From positions 3,010,210 through 3,074,209 of the forward strand of contig CP016269.1 in the NCBI GenBank assembly GCA_001880285.1: a DNA stretch of 64,000 nt. Direction: 5' to 3'. A model generated the notes under the pieces. The model was not told the origin of the DNA and ran no database searches. It was given only the letters and a program-made list of their open reading frames with translations. Below, in pieces: positions 56,293 through 64,000 of the stretch. Positions within the stretch are counted from its first letter, which is position 1; each line of letters opens with the position of its first letter. Both the position numbers and the translations under genes were made by a program. Source of the stretch: Flavobacteriaceae bacterium UJ101 (GTDB lineage: Bacteria; Bacteroidota; Bacteroidia; Flavobacteriales; UJ101).

Positions 56293-56811
56293 TTATAATT
56301 GTTTTAATTTTAGTATTTCTAATTTAATAATAATAGGTTGTGCAGGTCCAATTTTATTTCCATCACCTGTAAAACCGTAAGCTGAAAACGAAGGTACTAA
56401 TAAAATTGCTTTTTCACCTTCTGTTAGCTCCTTAAAAACTTCTGTAAGTGCACGAATTTGTTTCGTTTTCCCAAATACAGCATATTGTACACCAATATCT
56501 TCTTTCGAATAAATTTCTTGATTTTTGAAATTGAAAACATCATAAGTATACGCTATTTGTACAGAAGCATCAATTGGTTTTGCATTTTCCTTCTTATTTA
56601 ACGTAGCCCACCAAAATGCATTGGCATTATTTTTAAACTCTAAAGTATCATTTTGTTTTATATATTCTTCTATAATTTCTTTATCCAATTCAAAATCTTT
56701 TTTCACCAATGATTCTTCCATTTGCATTTTATGATGCTGAATAGGTCTTTGGGGTTTTGGACTGGAACACGAAATGATGACTAAAAAAATATATAAATAA
56801 TATAATCTCAT
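56293..56811 (-). CDS. gldI: GldI-like gliding lipoprotein (FKBP-type)
   Basis: A 172-residue lipoprotein (lipobox ISC at residue 15) with an FKBP-like C-terminus: VQIAYTYDVFNFKNQEIYS, FKELTEGEKAILLVPSFSAYG and GPAQPIIIKLEIL. GldI is needed for gliding motility and T9SS protein folding in Flavobacterium. The gene lies between a DHH phosphoesterase and the FKBP-cyclophilin lipoprotein. The assignment is by overall layout and domain, since the sequence identity cannot be measured here. Confidence 0.78.
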   Translation of the reverse strand: MRLYYLYIFLVIISCSSPKPQRPIQHHKMQMEESLVKKDFELDKEIIEEYIKQNDTLEFKNNANAFWWATLNKKENAKPIDASVQIAYTYDVFNFKNQEIYSKEDIGVQYAVFGKTKQIRALTEVFKELTEGEKAILLVPSFSAYGFTGDGNKIGPAQPIIIKLEILKLKQL

Positions 56812-56814
56812 TTA

Positions 56815-57837
56815 TTATTTTGTATTAATTAATTGTGCTTGGTATTCAGGTATGATTTGATTAAACTTGGCAACAGTTTCATCTAATGATAATTCAGATC
56901 TTCCTCCTGCAGCATTGATATGCCCTCCTCCATCAAAATGGTTTCTAGAGAACTGATTTACATCAAAATCTCCTTTTGAACGTAATGATATCTTTATAAT
57001 TCCTTTTTCTCTATCTTCAATAAATATGGCAGTAAAAACAATTCCGCTCAATGCCAAACCATAATTTACAATGCCTTCTGTATCTCCTTTTTTATAATTA
57101 CATTCCTGTAATTCTTTTGACGATAATGTGATATACGATGTTCTTAAATCATTCAATACAACTAAATTCTGTAAAGCTTTACCAATTAATTTAAAACGAC
57201 TAATGGTGTTGCTATCGTATATATTTCCATGAATTTCTGTTTTTTCAGCTCCTAATTCAATTAAATTAGCAATCACACGATGCGTATTTGAAGAAGTTGA
57301 AGGATATCGGAAAGAACCTGTATCTGTCATAATTCCTGTATACAAACAGGTTGCAATATCTTTATTGAAGGACTCTTTTCCAGCTAATTTTTCTATAAAA
57401 TAATACATCATTTCTGCAGTTGCAGGCATAGAAGGATCTGAATACATAATATCAAACTCTTCAGGTTGCTCGTGATGATCAATCATAACCTTTAAACCTT
57501 TTGAGTTTTCAACAATATTTCCTAATTCATCAATACGATGTAAAGCATTAAAATCTAATATAAAAATAAGATCTGAATTTTGAATAAATCGACGCATATC
57601 TCCCTTATAACCTCCTTCAAATATTTCTATTTGTTCATGATGAGGAAGCCATTTTAAAAATTGAGGATAATCGTTTGGTGAAATAACTTTAACGTCATGT
57701 TTCTCTTTTAAATAAGTATACAAAGCCAAACAAGAACCTAATGCATCTCCATCGGGGTTTTTATGAGGTAAAAGTGTAATTTTCTTCTTGGTAGCTAATA
57801 TAGTTTGTAGCTTTTCAATATCTAATTCTTTCATCAT
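56815..57837 (-). CDS. DHH/DHHA1 phosphoesterase (NrnA-like)
   Basis: A bifunctional nano-RNase/pAp phosphatase-type enzyme. The N-terminal DHH domain has LLPHKNPDGDALGSCL, IFILDFN and MIDHHEQP. The C-terminal DHHA1 domain ends with FDGGGHINAAGG, which binds the nucleotide. The start is ATG 57837, with another Met directly after; the longer frame from 57858 has 7 extra hydrophobic residues. It is followed closely by gldI. Confidence 0.9.
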   Translation of the reverse strand: MMKELDIEKLQTILATKKKITLLPHKNPDGDALGSCLALYTYLKEKHDVKVISPNDYPQFLKWLPHHEQIEIFEGGYKGDMRRFIQNSDLIFILDFNALHRIDELGNIVENSKGLKVMIDHHEQPEEFDIMYSDPSMPATAEMMYYFIEKLAGKESFNKDIATCLYTGIMTDTGSFRYPSTSSNTHRVIANLIELGAEKTEIHGNIYDSNTISRFKLIGKALQNLVVLNDLRTSYITLSSKELQECNYKKGDTEGIVNYGLALSGIVFTAIFIEDREKGIIKISLRSKGDFDVNQFSRNHFDGGGHINAAGGRSELSLDETVAKFNQIIPEYQAQLINTK

Positions 57838-57988
57838 TACAAATTTAATAAATAACATGAGCTGAACGTAAGAAAAAGTAAAAAAGAATATAAAAATCCA
57901 TATAAAATGGATTAAAAGTAAAAATTATATAATTTCCAGAATACATCAAATATATTCAAATTGCATTATAATAAAACAACTTTTATTG

Positions 57989-57996
57989 TACCTTTG
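57989..57996 (+). promoter_or_regulatory. -7 box of the ndk gene
   Basis: TACCTTTG fits TAnnTTTG and lies 25 bases ahead of the ndk start at 58022. Confidence 0.5.
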
Positions 57997-58021
57997 TTCA
58001 AAAGAGAAAAATAATATTATA

Positions 58022-58468
58022 ATGAAAAGTAAAACAAATTTCACCTTAACGATGATAAAACCTGATGCTGTTAGCAAAGGTCACATCGGTGCAATTTTAG
58101 AAAAAATTTCAACTGCAGGATTTAAAATCATTGCTTTAAAATTAACACAGTTTTCAAAGCAAGACGCTGAAAATTTCTACGAAGTACACAAAGAACGTCC
58201 ATTCTTTGGAGAACTAGTTGAATTTATGACTTCTGGTCCTATTGTTGCAGCTGTTCTGCAAAAAGATAATGCTGTAGAAGATTTTAGAACTTTAATTGGA
58301 AGCACAAATCCTGCTGATGCAGCTGAAGGGACTATTCGTCAATTATATGGAGCTAGTATGGGAGAAAATGCTGTACATGGTTCTGATAGTACTGAAAACG
58401 CACTACGTGAATCATTATTTCACTTTGCTGACAAGGAAATTTTTGAAGAAATTTTCGAATATTTATAA
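58022..58468 (+). CDS. ndk: Nucleoside diphosphate kinase
   Basis: It equilibrates NTP and NDP pools through a phospho-His. The active-site motif NAVHGSDS contains the catalytic His; [13 protein letters not shown] and GPIVAAVL are typical. The start is ATG 58022 ([11 protein letters not shown]), as the family begins near here. A terminator follows at 58493. The length of 148 residues is normal. Confidence 0.96.
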   Translation: MKSKTNFTLTMIKPDAVSKGHIGAILEKISTAGFKIIALKLTQFSKQDAENFYEVHKERPFFGELVEFMTSGPIVAAVLQKDNAVEDFRTLIGSTNPADAAEGTIRQLYGASMGENAVHGSDSTENALRESLFHFADKEIFEEIFEYL

Positions 58469-58492
58469 GAAATTATTTATAAATCATATAAA

Positions 58493-58519
58493 ATCCCGAA
58501 ATGAATTCGGGATTTTTTT
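58493..58519. terminator. Bidirectional terminator after ndk
   Basis: ATCCCGAA and TTCGGGAT form a perfect 8-bp stem with a 4-base loop, followed by eight T residues. It serves ndk and, on the other strand, the NlpC/P60 gene ending at 58518. Confidence 0.9.
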
Positions 58520-59318
58520 ATTCTATAATTTTTTTAATTACTCGTAATTTATGGGTATGTTTTTTAAACTCTGCATTAAAAATACCTGAATGATCTAAAT
58601 GGTCAATTCTTACTTTCCCATGTGCATGAATGATACGATTTTCACTTAAAACAATTCCTACATGAATAATGTGCCCTTCTTCATTATCAAAAAAGGCTAA
58701 ATCACCGGGTTCTGCTTCTTCTATAAAACTTAAAGGTGTACCCAATTCTGCTTGTTGAAAGGCATCTCTTGGAATTATAATACCACACATTTTGTAAACT
58801 TGTTGTGTAAAACCTGAACAATCAATACCAAAAATAGATTTTCCTCCCCATAAATAGGGCGTATTTAAATACAAATGAGCCAATTCTACTACACAATCTT
58901 TAGGTTGAATGTCTGAAATAATATCAGCTTCAATTTGGTATTTTTCTCCTAATTGAAATTCATTGTTCTGATAAAAAGGTAATTGAACACCTAATGGCAA
59001 TGTAATAGGCACTCTATTTTCATTAAATGCAAATGTGATGTATTCGCCTAAAAAGTATTTTTTGTTTTTTTGATAACGAACAAAATCTTCTTCTAAAAGA
59101 GGGAAAAATTGTTTGTAATCCATCCATCCTTCATAAGAATCATCTAAAATTTTTACTTTTACCCACGGCTTTTGCACCTCTAAAACCGTAATAAGATCTC
59201 CAAAAAGACCTTGTGTTACCATTTCAGCTTTATCAGAAGCTTCAGCACGAATGGGTACTACACTTAAATTAATTATTCCGTGTGTCATAAAATCGTTTCG
59301 TTGAACAAAAGTAAGCAT
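58518..59318 (-). CDS. NlpC/P60 (C40) cell-wall hydrolase with SH3 domains
   Basis: A 266-residue peptidase. Two SH3-like stretches (about 15-75 and 80-125) are followed by an NlpC/P60 domain with the catalytic Cys in GIDCSGFTQQVY (about 168), and His in EGHIIHVGIVL and RIIHAHGK. It would cleave peptidoglycan stem peptides. No signal peptide is evident; the N-terminus is not hydrophobic, so it may be cytoplasmic or exported by another route. Confidence 0.88.
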   Translation of the reverse strand: MLTFVQRNDFMTHGIINLSVVPIRAEASDKAEMVTQGLFGDLITVLEVQKPWVKVKILDDSYEGWMDYKQFFPLLEEDFVRYQKNKKYFLGEYITFAFNENRVPITLPLGVQLPFYQNNEFQLGEKYQIEADIISDIQPKDCVVELAHLYLNTPYLWGGKSIFGIDCSGFTQQVYKMCGIIIPRDAFQQAELGTPLSFIEEAEPGDLAFFDNEEGHIIHVGIVLSENRIIHAHGKVRIDHLDHSGIFNAEFKKHTHKLRVIKKIIE

Positions 59319-59439
59319 TTTTGATTAGATTATAGAATAGTCAAAATATAGTATTTTTCTTTTATAAAATTTCTCTTTACATTTTTTGGTAATTAACAAT
59401 TAAGAAATATTTCCTAAATTAGCTCCATAAAATACAACT

Positions 59440-59874
59440 ATGATTTATCGTTTTTTAATTATTGTTTTTAGTTTATCATTAGCCAATTGCTATGTTTATA
59501 AACCTATGGAAAAACCTAGTGAAATTACTAAGAATGACATTTCGGATAAAGAAGAAGGAAAAAAAGCTAAAAAGAAGAAAAAGAAAGAAAAGCCCATTTT
59601 ACTAACAAAAGATGAAGCTATTCAAAGTCTAAAGAAAGATGCTTACTATAAAGTTAACGATGTAAATCATAAATCATATAAAATTCGTTATAAGAAAACC
59701 GATCGAGATAGTATTTACGGTCACAAGAAGAATTGTGAAGATAAACCTGTTGCTATTGCTCGAAAAGATATTGAAACCATTAAAGATCGTCGTTTTTCTA
59801 AATTAAATTCCGATTTAATTACTTTTCCAATTTTAGGAGGACTAGCAGCAGGCTTATTAATTTTAGTATTGTAA
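59440..59874 (+). CDS. Lysine-rich lipoprotein, unknown
   Basis: A 144-residue protein with a lipoprotein signal (LANC, Cys at residue 17) and a basic linker of Lys residues at about 43-53. A C-terminal hydrophobic segment, PILGGLAAGLLILVL, ends the protein. No family recognised. It stands between the convergent NlpC and TMEM175 genes. Confidence 0.7.
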   Translation: MIYRFLIIVFSLSLANCYVYKPMEKPSEITKNDISDKEEGKKAKKKKKKEKPILLTKDEAIQSLKKDAYYKVNDVNHKSYKIRYKKTDRDSIYGHKKNCEDKPVAIARKDIETIKDRRFSKLNSDLITFPILGGLAAGLLILVL

Positions 59875-59882
59875 TTCCCTTT

Positions 59883-60455
59883 TTATTCTAAAACTTGTTC
59901 TATTTTTTTATCAGGTATTAACCAAATCAATGCTGGGATTATATATAAAATTATACCCAACCAAGGTGATACAAATGATAAAATAATACCAGTAGAATAT
60001 ACAATTATAGTTAATTTTATTCTATAATCTCTCTGGACTATTTGTTTTATTATAAAATTATCATCATGAGCTTTAATAATTATTATACTTAATACATAAA
60101 AAGCAATACCACTCATTAATAAAATAAAGCCATAAAAAGCTACTGGAGTAGATTCTACATGGTTTTCTCCAATCCAAGAAGTAGCAAAAGGAACTAAGGA
60201 TAACCAAAATAGTAAATGTAAATTGGCCCAAAGAATTGTTCCATTTACTTTTTCTGTAGCTTGTAATAAGTGATGATGATTATTCCAGTAAATCGCGATA
60301 TAAGTAAAACTTACTACATAACTAATAAAAATAGGTAATTTAGTAATTAAAGCTTCAAATGTTGCTTCTTCAGGCGCTTTTAATTCTAATACCATAATAG
60401 TGATGATGATAGCCAATACACCATCACTAAAAGCTTCTAATCGTCCTTTTTTCAT
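59883..60455 (-). CDS. TMEM175/DUF1211-family membrane protein
   Basis: A 190-residue six-segment membrane protein of the bacterial TMEM175 type. The N-terminal RLEAFSDGVLAIIITIM carries the conserved RxxxFSD motif. Family members are K+-permeable channels; no specific evidence exists here. It precedes the acetyltransferase after a few bases in the same direction. Confidence 0.88.
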   Translation of the reverse strand: MKKGRLEAFSDGVLAIIITIMVLELKAPEEATFEALITKLPIFISYVVSFTYIAIYWNNHHHLLQATEKVNGTILWANLHLLFWLSLVPFATSWIGENHVESTPVAFYGFILLMSGIAFYVLSIIIIKAHDDNFIIKQIVQRDYRIKLTIIVYSTGIILSFVSPWLGIILYIIPALIWLIPDKKIEQVLE

Positions 60456-60463
60456 CTATTAAT

Positions 60464-60754
60464 TTATAATTTTACTCCTTTTAAAACTAAACTTCTCCAT
60501 TCTGGATGCCGTTTTATATATGCGGCTACAAAAGGACATAACGGAACCAAGGTTAAATCTTTTTCTTTAATATCTTCTAACACTTGTTTTACTATTGCAG
60601 AGCCTATCCCCTTTCCTTCTAATGCAGTAGGGACTTCAGTATGAGTCAAATAAATTTGATTTTTAGCTTTAATATACTCTATTTTAACAATATGATCTTC
60701 TATGTGGAATTCATATTGTTTTTTGTCCTGATTATCTATTAATTTATATTCCAT
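60464..60754 (-). CDS. Small GNAT acetyltransferase (Gcn5-related, PF14542-like)
   Basis: A 96-residue minimal GNAT-like protein with VPTALEGKGIGSAIVKQVLE and PLCPFVAAYIKRHPEW. Substrate unknown. It is followed by the pirin gene upstream on the minus strand, with 11 bases between. Confidence 0.85.
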   Translation of the reverse strand: MEYKLIDNQDKKQYEFHIEDHIVKIEYIKAKNQIYLTHTEVPTALEGKGIGSAIVKQVLEDIKEKDLTLVPLCPFVAAYIKRHPEWRSLVLKGVKL

Positions 60755-60765
60755 GTTATTATATA

Positions 60766-61786
60766 TTATTTAATTTCTTCTTTTCCATCAGCATGTAATG
60801 CAAATCGTCCTTTTTTGATATCATGAACTTGCTCTGCATTTGGCCAAGGCCAACCTCCAAATTGGGTCTGTTGATACTCTGCAAAAGCTTCTTGTATCTC
60901 TTGTTGAGTATTCATTACAAACGGACCATACTGTGCTACTGGTTCATTAATTGGTTTCCCTTGTAACATTAATAAATAACTATCTTTATTACCTGTCTGA
61001 ATTGTGACTTCTTCATCGGACTTTAAGTAAATTGCGTTATTAACATTTATTTCCTCTCCTTCTAATTGAATAGACTCTCCATTGTAAAATAAAGTCCTCT
61101 ATTTACGTTTTGTTTTGAAGCAGGTAAGATCCATTTTGCATTAGCTTCTAATTTTATAGTCCAAACCGCTACTTCATTTTCAGGGTTAGCTGCCCATGAA
61201 TCAGGTGTAGGGCTCAGTGCTTTAAAATCATTAAGTTCACCTGCAATAAGGTCAATTTCAATCATTTTTCCATTAGCATCTTTTTTCTTTTAAAACAGGA
61301 ATGTCTTCTGACCATAACATTTTATAATGTGGTGCTACAAATTTACTCGATTTTGGTAAATTTAACCAAACTTGAAACATTTCCATAGGATTTTCTTTAT
61401 CATCATTAAGGAGCGGAAACATTTCTGAGTGTTGTACTCCTTTTCCTGCGGTCATCCATTGTACATCTCCATTTCCAAACCGTCCAGCAGAACCTAAAGA
61501 ATCGGTATGATCAAATCATCCCTTCTTTTGCTATACTAATGGTTTCAAAACCTCTATGAGGATGATAAGGAAAACCTGGTATTGTTTCTCCATGATACAT
61601 ATTCCATCCTTCTTTATTAGCAAAATCTTGTCCGATATTTCGTCCTTCTAAAGATGCATCAGGTCCCATTTTTCCATTTCCTTTCGGATAAGCATCTTTA
61701 TGATAGGCACAAAATAAAAAAGGATCTTTGTGTTGCCATGGTGATGAACTTAAGGGTTGTATTTTTAAAATTGTATTTTTTTTCAT
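60766..61786 (-). pseudogene. Pirin-family protein, three frameshifts
   Basis: The pieces 61511-61786, 61273-61455, 61062-61265 and 60766-60969 together make one pirin, with [25 protein letters not shown] and GPFVMNTQQEI. Three single-base errors break it: one extra T in TTT at 61513-61515, one extra A in A6 at 61281-61286, and one missing T in T4 at 61086-61089 (minus strand sense). All three lie in homopolymers and no substitution stop is seen, so sequencing error is likelier than decay. Confidence 0.85.
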
Positions 61787-61830
61787 TTTAATTATTTTTA
61801 AAGATCCATGATTTAAACAGTTTTGTTAAG

Positions 61831-62354
61831 TTAGGGCATTAAAACCCAGGTTAATAGCGGAACTAATGTTAACGTTACCAATAATACTTTTAAAGGTAAA
61901 ACTAAGGTAGGAAATAAAGCTCCATAAAAATATAATAGTGCTATAACCATTGGGTATACTGCTATCCATGTTATAATAGCCATTTTCCATTTTGGAGGAC
62001 CTTGTACTTTCATTTCAGGTGTCGTAAACCAAAAATCAATACCTTCTTCATAATTAAGCTCCATCTCTTCCACTACTAGTTCTTTCAATTTTTCAATTTC
62101 TTCTAAACGATCATTAGATTCCATCCATAGTGTAAGATTATCTATATTATCAAATTGAAAAACAACAATGTATTCTCCATCATTTTTCTTTGGAGGTACT
62201 ACATACTTGCCTTTAAAACCATTATACTTTTTTGCTTTATTTCCAATAGTAATCAACCAATTTTTAAAATCCTTTATAGCTTCCTCTTTACTCGATGTCT
62301 AACAATGGTTGTAACAGGAATATCAGTTGATATTTCATTTATTTCTTGTGTCAT
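61831..62354 (-). pseudogene. Antibiotic-biosynthesis-monooxygenase-fold membrane protein, one frameshift
   Basis: From ATG 62354 the frame reads TQEINEIST...TTIVRHRVK and stops. Restoring one A in the A3 at 62287-62289 links it to EEAIKDFKNWLITIGNKAKKY and the rest. The N-terminal ABM-like domain is followed by two hydrophobic segments (about 95-115 and 125-140). The family is common in Bacteroidota, role unclear. The start overlaps the stop of the lipoprotein gene above (ATGA). Confidence 0.8.
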
Positions 62355-63159
62355 TTTACAAAATTTATGTCTTTTACAATAAAACCTTTTTGTTGATAAA
62401 GCTTTGTTTCATCAACAGGTTGATCAAATTTACCCATAAAACTATTCGCTGCAATATCTTCTAATCGAACATTAATTTTCACTTTGATACGTTCCTTCAT
62501 TTTCTGGAAAGAATGTTACCAATGTTCCATTACTCGATGTATTTTTCTTTATAATATTACCTTCCTCATTTATCAATTCTACATAATCAAACAATTGCAA
62601 AAAATCCATTACTTCATTGAATTGAACTTCTATTTTTTCTCCATTTTGAACAATTTTAATTTTTTCATGTAAAGGAAGGTGTCACATCTTCAGAAATGGC
62701 TACGAACTTTTTTTCATAAGGTTGAGTCAAAAAATTACCTTTTATACTTTTCCAAGTTGTATCAATTTTCAATACATAATGTTTCTGTTCTTCAAAAGCT
62801 CTTCCCCATTTTTTCGTGAGCTTGTAAGCCTGTTTTAACACGTCCTGGATCTACTAATAAAGTAATGGTCTTATGATCCTTACTCCAAAGTTCATATACA
62901 TTATCAAAAAACACGTTTTTTTAAATCATTTCCTTTTTCATCATAAAGGTAAACATGGTTTAAAAAATCTCCTTCTCTCATGGGCTCAGAAAATTGTATG
63001 TAAAACTTCAAAACATTAACCGGAATAGAATCTGTTAAAGGATAAATAGCTTCTACGATTGTATTTTCTCCTTCCTGTTCTTCTTCTATTTGTATTTTTT
63101 TCTTTTTGACATGAAAATAATACAACTAAGCCTATTAAAATACCAAAATATGTTTTCAT
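62351..63159 (-). pseudogene. Ig-like lipoprotein of unknown function, several frameshifts
   Basis: From ATG 63159 a lipoprotein signal (LFSC at about residue 16) starts the protein. Five single-base insertions break it: A7 at 63095-63101, A7 at 62916-62922, G4 at 62804-62807, a C near 62678 and a base near 62488. Joined, it reads LDPGRVKTGLQ-like and VQFNEVMDFLQL stretches, then ends NFVK. Ig-like beta strands are suggested by KFYIQFSEPMREGDF. No known function. Confidence 0.75.
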
Positions 63160-63204
63160 ATAAGATTGTAAAGCCTGAGAAAAATCTCAGGCTAGTTAAT
63201 TCTA

Positions 63205-64000
63205 TTATAAATTTTTATCGTGCGAACTCTCGTGCCCTTCGTCTTTGCGCATCATATTTTGAATGTCACGCATCATTTTTTGACTTTCAGGATACTCATA
63301 TCCAGGTACATCATATTCACTTTCAAAATCACTTAAACGGAAATATAAATTTTTTAAATAACTTACTAATTCAATATTTCCATTATCTACGTTTCGTCTT
63401 AAAGTTAATAAATGATAACCATCTAAATCAGCCAATTGCATAATACTCGTCATTGGAAAATCAGTCGCTTTCATTCCAAATTTTCCAAAACCTTCAAACT
63501 TTGTCAAACCTTCTTTTTTAGATGCTTTGATCACATCATTTTTCATCATTAATTGAGCAGATTGATTTTTATTATTCATAAAAAGACATCAAATGTATTT
63601 TGTTCCATATCTTGTCCTTTATAAGCTAATAAATCAACTGGTGTATTTCCATAACCCAATTCTGCTATCGTTTTTCCTGTAATTTTAGCTCCATCTTTAA
63701 TTTCATCTAAAGGAAATAAAACCAATGGAGTACATGTATAAGCAGCTAACACATAATCTTTTCCATCTAATTCTGTAATCAACATCGTACGAATAGGTGC
63801 TTTTGTTTCTTGTTGATTATGAATAGTATGATAAATATCTGTAGTTGCTACGGTTGTATTCCCATTAAAAGGATAATCTGCAACACGTAAAGCAGATGCA
63901 AAATCCGTATTGTTCATTCCACTGATATATAATTTTCCTTTATGAAAATCCAAATCTGTAATGGCTAAATTTTGAGAACTCATTGATTTATCATTCCAAA
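63205..64000 (-). pseudogene. Partial unknown protein, frameshifted, continues beyond the window
   Basis: Two pieces, 63576-63983 and 63205-63579, join in one frame if one T is added in the T5 near 63582-63586 (VF-MNNKNQ). The upstream frame stays open to the window edge, reading WNDKSMSSQ, so the start is outside. The visible part contains beta-propeller-like strands such as MLITELDGKDYVLAAY and IMQLADLDGYHLLTL. No family recognised. Confidence 0.7.

Noticed and set aside
62155..62672. Plus-strand frames near 62.2-62.7 kb
   Set aside because: They lie opposite the frameshifted monooxygenase-fold and lipoprotein genes and show no protein features.

Overview
The window is a low-G+C bacterial chromosome segment from the Bacteroidota, most likely class Flavobacteriia. 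Marker genes support this: a GldI-type gliding lipoprotein, a type IX secretion C-terminal sorting domain, a Bacteroidota-type LptD, LytTR two-component genes, a DUF6515 protein, and promoters with the TAnnTTTG -7 box. No rRNA, tRNA or CRISPR array was seen. Most of the window is ordinary housekeeping chromosome with one clear mobile element.

Layout. 0-4 kb: dapF, a GNAT acetyltransferase, mltG, a small membrane protein and a YpdA-type reductase. 4-9 kb: a 1203-residue secreted CotH-kinase protein, a universal stress protein and a DUF2459/TIGR02117 protein. 9-14 kb: envelope genes lptD, an N-acetylmuramoyl-L-alanine amidase and an MlaD/MCE protein. 14-20.6 kb: redox genes, namely two HdrDE-like Fe-S proteins around a HAD phosphatase, an NDH-2-type dehydrogenase, and a pair made of an exported CbiX-like chelatase lipoprotein and a NosR-like FMN/Fe-S membrane protein.

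20.8-29.7 kb is an 8.9-kb Tn3-family transposon. It has perfect 37-bp terminal inverted repeats flanked by the 6-bp direct repeat CTATAG. It carries tnpA and, divergently, tnpR followed after 2 bases by a LytS-type histidine kinase and a LytTR response regulator. The rest of its cargo is a cadherin-repeat lipoprotein, a DUF6515 protein and a small Spy/CpxP-like exported protein. The element is inserted in the last codons of a MarR-linked serine hydrolase gene. Both halves of that gene can be recognised on either side, and the truncated gene now takes its C-terminus and stop codon from the transposon end.

31-33.5 kb: MarR and TetR regulators, each with a recognisable palindromic operator, and an SDR oxidoreductase. 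33.6-39.8 kb: a TPP riboswitch and the thiamine operon thiS-thiC-thiE-like-thiD-thiE-thiG-thiH, without thiF. 39.9-50.9 kb: a zinc metalloprotease and a Cus-type heavy-metal efflux operon whose AraC-type regulator carries an N-terminal HMA-like metal-binding motif. 51-59.9 kb: hemF, a 3'-5' exonuclease, pssA, two cyclophilin-FKBP fusion proteins, gldI, a DHH phosphoesterase, ndk and an NlpC/P60 hydrolase.

60.9-63.6 kb: the reading frames of a pirin, a monooxygenase-fold protein, a lipoprotein and a partial unknown protein are repeatedly broken by single-base indels, mostly in homopolymers. No such breaks were seen elsewhere in the window, so this looks like locally poor sequence, or less likely a decaying gene cluster.
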